Source: Rhodocyclaceae bacterium (lineage in GTDB: Bacteria; Pseudomonadota; Gammaproteobacteria; Burkholderiales; Rhodocyclaceae). Taken from it: a DNA stretch of 7,199 nucleotides. A program made the position numbers and the translations under genes. The stretch is from NCBI GenBank assembly GCA_020849155.1, contig JADLGU010000073.1:1-7199 (forward strand), read 5' to 3'. Positions 1 to 4,852 of this stretch are shown here, in pieces. Under the pieces are notes generated by a model. The model had not been told where the DNA came from. It saw nothing but the letters and a program-made list of their open reading frames with translations, and did no database searches. Positions within the stretch are counted from its first letter, which is position 1. Every line of letters begins with the position of its first letter.

Positions 1-268
1 GCACGGCGCTGTCCTCGATCAGGCGCAGCACCTCGTGGTAGCCGGGCTCCTGCACGCCGGTCTCGAACTCGCGCATGTCGCCGCCGGAAAGGAAGGTCTT
101 GCCGGCGCAGGCCAGCACGACGGCCTTGACGGTGGCGTCGCCGCGCAGCGCCTCGAAGCTTTTCTTGAGGCCGGCGCGCCCCTCGCGCGTCAGGGTGTTG
201 ACGGGGGGGCTGTCGACCGTGACGACGGCGACTTCGCCCTGCATTGAAACATTCACGACTTCACTCAT
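1..268 (-). CDS. Enoyl-CoA hydratase/isomerase domain, N-terminal part (FadB/FadJ-like multifunctional protein or single-domain hydratase), truncated by window edge
   Basis: Only the first 89 codons are visible. They begin MSEVVNVSMQGEVAVVTVDS and form the opening beta-strands of the crotonase fold: 'VAVVTVDSPPVNTL' (about residues 13-26), then 'VVLACAGKTFLSGGDMREF' (about 46-64), the segment that supplies half of the oxyanion hole (usual form AGADIxEF). Crotonase enzymes hydrate or isomerise enoyl-CoA thioesters in the cytoplasm. The 'DSPPVN' signature is common in FadB/FadJ-type proteins that carry a C-terminal 3-hydroxyacyl-CoA dehydrogenase, but the part that would decide this is outside the window. 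The ATG at 268 is preceded by AGGAG at good spacing (about 277-281). The gene lies 85 bases downstream of the feruloyl-CoA synthase-type gene on the same strand, which suggests hydration of an aromatic enoyl-CoA such as feruloyl- or coumaroyl-CoA, but a terminator-like hairpin separates them. Confidence 0.85.
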   Translation of the reverse strand, partial: MSEVVNVSMQGEVAVVTVDSPPVNTLTREGRAGLKKSFEALRGDATVKAVVLACAGKTFLSGGDMREFETGVQEPGYHEVLRLIEDSAV

Positions 269-295
269 TTCGCGGCTCCTGCATTGAATTTGGCG

Positions 296-348
296 AAAAA
301 AGTCCCCTCCTTCCGTTTCCGGAAGCCTTTCGCCGTGTTGCGGGGACT
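296..348 (-). terminator. Two-tier hairpin with U-run: Rho-independent terminator or attenuator
   Basis: Reading the minus strand, AGTCCCC (348-342) pairs with GGGGACT (307-301). Nested inside is a perfect six-base stem, CTTCCG (325-320) with CGGAAG (315-310), closed by a GAAA tetraloop of the GNRA class. The outer stem runs straight into six T residues (301-296). It starts six bases after the stop codon of the ligase gene and ends 27 bases before the hydratase start codon. A 16-base unpaired stretch on the 5' side (341-326) is unusual for a simple terminator and leaves room for an attenuation role. Confidence 0.7.
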
Positions 349-353
349 GACTT

Positions 354-2216
354 TTAGATTCTGATCACTGCAGCGTCCCCGGAGGAATTCCTCCGGTCGT
401 CAATGGGCTTCGCATACAAACGCTCGACCAGGGCAGCGCGGCGAGCGAGCACGGCACGCTGGTTGATGTAGCCCTTGTCGGTGATCTCGTTGGCGTCGAT
501 CGATGGCGGCTCGGCCATCAGGAGCGCGCAGGCGGCATACGTCGAACTGCCGCCGCCCTCCTGCTTCAGCCTGGCCATGGCCTGGCGGACATGGGCAACG
601 ACGCGGGGATCGGCCAGTGCCTGCTCGGCCGTTGCCTCCGCCGGCAGATCCGGGCACAGGCCGCGGCAGCCGGCCGGGTTGGCGAAGACCAGAAAGCCGA
701 TCTCCTCGCGGTCGTGGCCGGTCACGACGATGTCCTGGGCGACGGGCGCCAGGGCGGCGAGCGCCTTGACCCGCAGCGCGCCGACATGCACCCAGACGCC
801 GCTCATCAGCTTGAAGTCCTCGGCGATGCGGCCGTCGAACTCGATGCCCCTGGCTGGCTCCTGCGGATCGGCGAAGCGGCCGGCGTCGCCGATGCAATAG
901 AAGCCCTCGGCGTCGAAGGCGGCCTGCGTCAGGTCGGGCCGCTTCCAGTAGCCGGGCGTGACGTTGGGCCCGCGCACCCGCAGCTCCAGCTTGTTCTCGT
1001 TGGGCACCAGCTTCAGCTCGGTGCCGGGTGCCGGCAGGCCGATGACGCCGGCGCGGTCGATCTCGAAGTGAACCGTGGTGACCATCGGCGCCGTCTCGGT
1101 GGCGCCCCAGGCGGAGACCATCACCGTGCGCTTGCCGCGCTCCTGCGCCGAGAGTGCCTCCAGCTTCTCCCAAAGGTTCTGCGGCAGGGCGGCGGCGGCG
1201 TAGAAGATCATCTGCAGCCTGGCGAAGAAGTTCTTGCGCAGCGCCGCGTCCCGCTCCAGGAAGGGGATCAGCGCGTCGAAGCCGCGCGGCACGTTGAAGT
1301 AGATCGTCGGCGAGACCTCGCGCAGGTTGGCCACGGTCTTCTCGATCAGGCCGGGCACCGGCTTGCCGTCGTCGATGTAGAGGGTGCCGCCGTTGGCCAG
1401 CACCATGTTGAAATTGTGGTTGGCGCCGAAGGTGTGGTTCCACGGCAGCCAGTCCACGATCACCGGCGGGGTCGCGGCGAGGAAGGGCCAGACCTGGCGG
1501 ATCGCCTGCTGGTTCGAGCAGAGCATCCGCTGGGTGTTGATGACGCCCTTCGGCTCGCCGGTGGAGCCGGAGGTGAACAGGAACTTGGCGATGCTGTCGG
1601 GGCCGACGGCGGCGAAGGCGCGGTCCACCTCCGCCCCCGGCGCCTGGCGCAGGTCGGCGAAGGCGGTCGCCTTCAGCCCGGCCGGGGTGTTGGCGCCGAG
1701 CACGATCTCGGCGCCGCCGAAGTCGACGGCCTGCAGCACGCCGGCGAACCTCGCTCCGTCGGCCGCATACACCAGCCCGGGCCGGAGCAGCGCGGCGATG
1801 GCCTTCACCTTGGCGTAGTCCTTCGACATCAGGGAGTACGCCGGCGAGACCGGCGCCACCGGCACGCCGACGTGCAGGGCACCGAGCATCAGCAGGGCAT
1901 GGTCGATGCCATTGTCGGAGAGCACCATCGCCGGTCGCTCCGCCGAGAGGCCGCGCGACAGCAGCGCGGCGCCGATGGCGCGGGCCTGTGCGAGCGCCTC
2001 GCCGTAGGCAATGCGGCGCCACCCTTCGCCGGCGCGCTCGGCGAGGAAAATCCGCTCGGGCGCCTCGCCCGCCCAACGCTCGAGATGTTCGCCCAGACAG
2101 CGCGCGTAAGGTTGCAGGGGCTGCGGCGAGCGCAGAACCTGCACGCCGCCCTCGCGCCGCTCGACGTCGACCGCCGCCGGCGCGAAGTCCAGGCTGGCGA
2201 AGGGCGGCTTGGTCAC
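354..2216 (-). CDS. fcs: Feruloyl-CoA synthase-type aryl-CoA ligase (AMP-binding superfamily)
   Basis: This 620-residue ANL-superfamily enzyme is expected to adenylate a phenylpropenoic acid such as ferulate with ATP and then form its CoA thioester in the cytoplasm. Visible motifs, in order: phosphate loop TSGSTGEPKG (215-224), 'WLPWNHTFG' (256-264), 'WGATET' (370-375), 'GDAGRF' (443-448), hinge region 'DGRIAEDFKLMSGVWVHV' (461-478), and the A10 catalytic lysine in 'NEITDKGYINQRA' (K581). The N-terminal 'VDVERREGG...LRSPQPL' and the 'FKLMSGVWV' hinge are typical of feruloyl-CoA synthases, and the length fits the family. I chose the GTG at 2216, which overlaps the TGA of the upstream binding-protein gene; there is no good Shine-Dalgarno, so translational coupling is likely. 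The open frame continues upstream to 3011, but that part is only a shadow of the binding-protein gene. The real substrate could be another hydroxycinnamate or aryl acid. Confidence 0.85.
   Translation of the reverse strand: MTKPPFASLDFAPAAVDVERREGGVQVLRSPQPLQPYARCLGEHLERWAGEAPERIFLAERAGEGWRRIAYGEALAQARAIGAALLSRGLSAERPAMVLSDNGIDHALLMLGALHVGVPVAPVSPAYSLMSKDYAKVKAIAALLRPGLVYAADGARFAGVLQAVDFGGAEIVLGANTPAGLKATAFADLRQAPGAEVDRAFAAVGPDSIAKFLFTSGSTGEPKGVINTQRMLCSNQQAIRQVWPFLAATPPVIVDWLPWNHTFGANHNFNMVLANGGTLYIDDGKPVPGLIEKTVANLREVSPTIYFNVPRGFDALIPFLERDAALRKNFFARLQMIFYAAAALPQNLWEKLEALSAQERGKRTVMVSAWGATETAPMVTTVHFEIDRAGVIGLPAPGTELKLVPNENKLELRVRGPNVTPGYWKRPDLTQAAFDAEGFYCIGDAGRFADPQEPARGIEFDGRIAEDFKLMSGVWVHVGALRVKALAALAPVAQDIVVTGHDREEIGFLVFANPAGCRGLCPDLPAEATAEQALADPRVVAHVRQAMARLKQEGGGSSTYAACALLMAEPPSIDANEITDKGYINQRAVLARRAALVERLYAKPIDDRRNSSGDAAVIRI
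379..396. repeat. Perfect 18-base palindrome at the 3' end of the ligase gene
   Basis: The sequence ccggaggaattcctccgg is a perfect, uninterrupted inverted repeat with an EcoRI-type GAATTC centre. It lies within codons 607-613 of the ligase gene (residues DRRNSSG), in a C-terminal tail that follows the last conserved residues. It could be a protein-binding site, part of the transcript-end structure together with the hairpin at 296-348, or coincidence. Confidence 0.6.
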
Positions 2217-3345
2217 TTGAGGAGTTTCCAGTCGCCGTTGGCCACCGTTGCCATCACGGCGGCGCGGGCATCGAAGCCGTTGTGGTTGGTCGGCGACATG
2301 CTGAACACCCCGTGGGCGGCCGGCAGCTCCTTGACGTTTTCCAGCGCCTCGCGCAGCGCGGCCCGGAACTCGGCGGTGCCGGGCTTGGCCTTCTTCATGG
2401 CTTCCGGCACGGCGCGGGCCAGCAGCAGGTAGGCGTCGTAGGCATGGGCGCCGAAGGTGCTGCGGCTGTTCGGGCCGTGGGCGCCCTCGTAAAGCCTGAT
2501 GTAGTCGAGCGCCGGCTTCTTCGACGGATGGGTATCCGGCAGCTGCTCGGCCAGCAGCATCGGACCGACGGGGAAGACGGTGCCCTCGACGTTCTTGCCG
2601 CCGACCCGCAGGAAGTCGCGGTTGGCAATGCCGTGCGTCTGGTAGAACTTGCCCTTGTAGCCCCGCTCGATCAATGTCGACTGCGGCAGCACCGCCGGCG
2701 TGCCCGAGCCGGCGATCAGCACGGCGTCCGGGTTGGCCGAGAGCAGCTTCAGCGCCTGGCCGGCGACGCTGGTGTCGGCGCGCTGGTAGCGCTCGGCGGC
2801 GACGATCTTGATGCCCTTCGGCTCGGCCGCGCCCTGCAGCGCCTTCATCCAGAGGTCGCCGTAGGGGTCGGCATAGCCAATGAAGCCGACCGTCTTCACG
2901 CCGTTGGCGGTCATATGGCCGACGATGGCCTCCGCCATCAGGCCGAAGTTCTGCGGCGTGGTGAAGACCCAGGCGGACTTTCTCCGGCCGGCGGCAGGGG
3001 TGCCATGGCAATCTGCGGCGTCTTGGTCTCGAAGGCCACCTCCAGGATCGCCATCGAGGTCGGCGTGGCGGTGGCGGCGATCAGCACGTCGGCCTTGTCC
3101 TCGGTGACGAACTTGCGGGCGTTCTTCACTGCCGTCGAGGTGTCGGTGGCGTCGTCGAGCAGTACCCACTTCACCTTCTCGCCGGCGATGCTGTTCGGCA
3201 GCAGGGCAAAGGTGTTCTTCTCGGGTATGCCCAGGGAAGCGGCCGGGCCGGTGGCGGACAGGCTGACGCCGACGGTGATGTCGGCCAGCGCCGCGCCGGT
3301 GGCGCACAGCGCGGACAGCAATAGGGCGAGCTTGCGGATCTTCAT
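2213..3345 (-). pseudogene. ABC transporter periplasmic substrate-binding protein (branched-chain amino acid / aromatic acid type), frameshifted
   Basis: The gene starts at the ATG at 3345, behind an excellent ribosome site (GAGGAGGAG, three bases upstream). It encodes a signal peptide, MKIRKLALLLSALCATGAALA, with likely cleavage before DITVG, and then a Leu/Ile/Val-type periplasmic binding fold (Peripla_BP_6/LivK-like): 'VGVSLSATGPAASLGIPEKN', 'VLLDDATDTSTAVKNARKF', and later 'GVKTVGFIGYADPYGD' and 'FGAHAYDAYLLLARA'. The frame breaks after about residue 122 (…APLPPAGE) and resumes as KSAWVFTTPQNFGLM in another frame. Adding one A to the AAA run (plus-strand TTT, 2979-2981) restores a 377-residue protein of normal length. 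As read, the product would stop after about 135 residues at 2938. Such proteins deliver substrate to ABC importers; the ligase gene directly downstream suggests a phenylpropanoid ligand, as for CouP of Rhodopseudomonas. No permease or ATPase gene is in view. It may be a true pseudogene or a sequencing error. Confidence 0.85.
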
Positions 3346-3403
3346 GGTCTCCTCCTCGTTATGATGGATGTCCCTGCCGCGGCGGCGGCCGCAACGTCTG
3401 GCC

Positions 3404-3433
3404 ACCATACGCCGCGTTTACTAACTTTGTCAA
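3404..3433 (-). promoter_or_regulatory. Probable sigma-70 promoter of the binding-protein/ligase operon
   Basis: On the minus strand a perfect -35 box, TTGACA (3433-3428), is followed after 18 bases by TATGGT (3409-3404), a four-of-six match to the -10 consensus. Transcription would start near 3397, giving a leader of about 50 bases that contains a small GC hairpin (arms 3376-3380 and 3385-3389) and the GAGGAGGAG ribosome site. The -35 box overlaps the palindrome at 3431-3444, so a bound repressor would block RNA polymerase. Confidence 0.6.
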
Positions 3434-3454
3434 ACATATGTTTGGTTAGTTAGT
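3420..3454. promoter_or_regulatory. Candidate operator for the divergent TetR regulator: CAAAC-ATAT-GTTTG palindrome with outer arms
   Basis: The core at 3431-3444 is a perfect 14-base palindrome, caaacatatgtttg. It is flanked almost symmetrically by ACTAAC (3420-3425) and GTTAGT (3449-3454, with a second overlapping copy at 3445-3450). It lies between the divergent regulator and binding-protein genes and overlaps the -35 box of the latter. The core has the CAAAC-N4-GTTTG form that I recall for PsrA, a TetR-family fatty-acid regulator of pseudomonads, so binding by a TetR dimer is plausible. The divergent regulator itself is the obvious candidate and would then also control its own gene, whose promoter must lie in the same stretch (a TTGTCA at 3427-3432 is a possible -35 box). 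Confidence 0.65.
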
Positions 3455-3476
3455 CAGTCTGCGCTAGAGTGTCGCC

Positions 3477-4328
3477 ATGCCGCCCGCCAAGCCCGCCTCC
3501 AAGCGCCGTCAGGAGATCGAACGCGCCGTCCTGCGCCATGCCCACGAGCAGCCGGGGTGGGGGCAGGCGCGGGTGGCCGAATCGATGACGGAAAGGGGGC
3601 AGAGGGTATCGGCCGCCGGGGTGCGCTGGATCTGGCAGCGCCACGGCCTGGAGACGGCGGCCAAGCGCGCGGCGGCGTTGAGGAAGCTGCCGGCGGCGCG
3701 CCTCTCGGCGGTGCAGAAGGCCGCCCTGGCGCGCATCGACGGGCGCCGCGGCGGCCCGGTCGGCGAGGTCCCGCTGCTGGCGCGCGAGCACCTGCTGGCG
3801 GTGGCGGTGCGCGAATTCAGTCGCAGGGGCTTCGCCCGCACCTCGGTGCGCAGCATCGCCGAGGCCGCCGGCATCCAGCCCGGCTCGGTGTACTACCACT
3901 TCGCCTCGAAGGACGATCTGTTCGTCGCCGCCCACTCGGCCGGCATGCGCGAGGTGACGCGCGACGTGGCGGCCGCCATCGCCGCCGCACAGGACCCCTG
4001 GCAGCGGCTGGAGATCGCCTGCACGGTGCATATCCGCCACCTGGTCTCCGGCAACGACCTGACGGTGTGGACCGGCGCCAGCCTGTTCCTCTTCAACTCG
4101 CCGGAGATGCAGCGGCAACTGCGCGCCGAGCGCGACCGCTTCGAGGCGCTCTACCGGCGCCTGATCGAGGCGCTGCCGCTGCCGGCCGGCATCGATCGCA
4201 ACCTGCTGCGCCTGCAGCTGCTGGGCGCGCTCAACTGGACCCGCACCTGGTACCGGCCCGGCAAGCGCGCGCCGGCCGACATCGCCCGCCACCTGGTGAA
4301 GGTGCTGCGCGAACCGCTGGCGCGATAG
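3477..4328 (+). CDS. TetR/AcrR-family transcriptional regulator with an extra N-terminal helix-turn-helix
   Basis: The 283-residue protein has two parts. Residues about 101-150 are a classic TetR DNA-binding domain, with 'AVREFSRRGFARTSVRSIAEAAGIQPGSVYYHFASKDDLF' (110-149). A helical ligand/dimer domain follows, ending in 'LGALNWTRTWYRPGKRAPADIARHLVKVL' (249-277), a pattern common in TetR regulators of acyl-CoA and aromatic metabolism. In front lies an extension of about 90 residues: 'AHEQPGWGQARVAESM' and 'GQRVSAAGVRWIWQRHGLET' (about 22-60) resemble the helix-turn-helix at the start of IS481-type integrases (pattern: WGQxRIAxxLxxxGxxVSxxGVRxIWxRHxLET). Normal TetR proteins have about 190-220 residues. 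I chose the ATG at 3477 because the extension is well formed in this frame, although the Shine-Dalgarno is poor. The gene diverges from the binding-protein/ligase operon and probably represses it, responding to a CoA thioester or related ligand (inference). Confidence 0.88.
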   Translation: MPPAKPASKRRQEIERAVLRHAHEQPGWGQARVAESMTERGQRVSAAGVRWIWQRHGLETAAKRAAALRKLPAARLSAVQKAALARIDGRRGGPVGEVPLLAREHLLAVAVREFSRRGFARTSVRSIAEAAGIQPGSVYYHFASKDDLFVAAHSAGMREVTRDVAAAIAAAQDPWQRLEIACTVHIRHLVSGNDLTVWTGASLFLFNSPEMQRQLRAERDRFEALYRRLIEALPLPAGIDRNLLRLQLLGALNWTRTWYRPGKRAPADIARHLVKVLREPLAR

Positions 4329-4343
4329 GCGCTCGTCGCGCCT
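4327..4343. terminator. Small inverted repeat between convergent genes
   Basis: AGGCGC (4327-4332) and GCGCCT (4338-4343) form a six-base stem with a five-base loop, starting inside the stop codon of the TetR gene and ending four bases before the stop of the rhodanese gene. There is no T-run on either side, so as a terminator it would be weak, but its place in the 18-base gap between two converging genes fits a bidirectional transcript end. Confidence 0.4.
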
Positions 4344-4346
4344 GTC

Positions 4347-4781
4347 TCAGCAGAGAACGCAGCTGTCGGTCGGCAACTGGCGCCTCAGCCAGCCCGGCCC
4401 GGCGGCGCTGCCAGCCATGCCTTCCTTGACGTTGTACACCTGGGTGAAGCCCTGGCCCTGCAGGAATTTCTGCGCCTGGGTGGTGCGGTTGCCGGTGCGG
4501 CAGATCAGCGCGATGGGGGCATTGCGGTCGCCGCCGGTGAGTTGCAGGATCGATTGCAGCAGCGCCTCCGGCCCGCGATAGAAATCGACGCGGCCGGCGC
4601 CAGGCGCCACGCCGGTCTGGCGCCATTCCTGCGGGGTGCGGATGTCGATCAATCTGAGCTTGCCGGCGCTGGCGGCGGCGTAGGCCTCCGGCGCGCTCAG
4701 GTCCGGCTCGGCGTGCGCCGGCAGGGCGGCCAGGCAGGCCAGCAGCACGGCGAGGCGGCGGAAGATGGCATGAGCGTTCAT
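4347..4781 (-). CDS. Exported single-domain rhodanese-like protein
   Basis: This 144-residue protein starts with a signal peptide (about residues 1-24, hydrophobic 'LAVLLACLAALPAHA', cleavage probably after AHA), so it should act in the periplasm. The rhodanese fold follows: 'LRLIDIRTPQEWRQTGVAPGA' (42-62) and the active-site loop CRTGNRT (94-100), with catalytic Cys94 able to carry a persulfide, then 'LQGQGFTQVYNVKEGMAG' (107-124). The family transfers sulfane sulfur; the natural acceptor is unknown. The chain ends in CVLC (141-144), a CxxC pair outside the usual domain. The ATG at 4781 has GGAG at seven bases spacing. The gene follows the FAH-family hydrolase gene on the same strand after 67 bases, and probably shares its transcript; no metabolic link between the two is evident. 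It converges on the TetR gene. Confidence 0.85.
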   Translation of the reverse strand: MNAHAIFRRLAVLLACLAALPAHAEPDLSAPEAYAAASAGKLRLIDIRTPQEWRQTGVAPGAGRVDFYRGPEALLQSILQLTGGDRNAPIALICRTGNRTTQAQKFLQGQGFTQVYNVKEGMAGSAAGPGWLRRQLPTDSCVLC

Positions 4782-4852
4782 TCGGTGTCTCCGAAGCGAT
4801 GCGGTTCGGTGCGTGTTTGAACCGGCATTGCGGTCAGGGTTCCCCGGTTCAT
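4778..4852 (-). other. Possible 24-residue bridging open frame between the hydrolase and rhodanese genes
   Basis: An ATG at 4852 overlaps the TGA of the hydrolase gene (ATGA), and the open frame ends at a TGA that overlaps the ATG of the rhodanese gene (again ATGA), so it fills the gap exactly. The predicted peptide starts MNRGTLTAMPVQ and ends PHRFGDTE. A GGAG lies 11 bases before the start, too far to be strong. It could serve only to carry ribosomes from one gene to the next, or be chance: this frame is also open further upstream, inside the hydrolase gene. I do not recognise the peptide. Confidence 0.3.
4818..4851 (-). other. Stem-loop over the hydrolase stop codon
   Basis: On the minus strand TGAACCGG (4851-4844) is exactly complementary to CCGGTTCA (4825-4818), giving an eight-base stem with an 18-base loop. 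The left arm begins with the stop codon of the hydrolase gene. No T-run follows, so a terminator is unlikely; it could stabilise the upstream message end or tune translation into the rhodanese gene. Confidence 0.45.

Noticed and set aside
591..2432. Long plus-strand open frame (613 codons) antisense to the ligase
   Set aside because: High-GC codon bias keeps the opposite frame free of stops; the peptide has no recognisable domain while the minus strand encodes all ligase motifs.
2970..2995. Programmed -1 frameshift in the binding-protein gene
   Set aside because: The bases at the junction (GGA GAA AGT) do not form a slippery heptamer, and a binding protein has no known reason for recoding; a one-base loss or sequencing error is simpler.
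2217..3011. Upstream extension of the ligase reading frame, giving a protein of 885 residues
   Set aside because: This part is an out-of-frame reading of the substrate-binding protein gene: its peptide is Arg/Pro-rich without domain character, whereas another frame gives clear binding-protein motifs. The conserved ligase sequence begins just after the GTG at 2216.
1988..3364. Long plus-strand open frame (458 codons) antisense to the binding-protein gene
   Set aside because: Same shadow effect; composition is Arg/Ala/Gly-rich with no domain, and it ignores the clear promoter, ribosome site and signal peptide on the other strand.
3376..3391. GC-rich repeat (GCGGCCGC and CCGCGG) in the binding-protein leader as a riboswitch or special element
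   Set aside because: It can form only a five-base hairpin and is the kind of run expected at this base composition; no known riboswitch pattern is visible.
3450..4292. Minus-strand open frame (280 codons) opposite the TetR gene
   Set aside because: Shadow of the TetR gene; no motif, and it would run through the regulator's own promoter region.
3557..4429. Plus-strand open frame (290 codons) in another frame of the TetR gene
   Set aside because: Gly/Arg/Ala-rich shadow without domains; the TetR motifs are in the frame starting at 3477.
4720..4781. Lipoprotein signal (LLAC) in the rhodanese
   Set aside because: The cysteine is in the middle of the hydrophobic stretch and the residue at -2 is Leu, a poor lipobox; cleavage after AHA is more likely.
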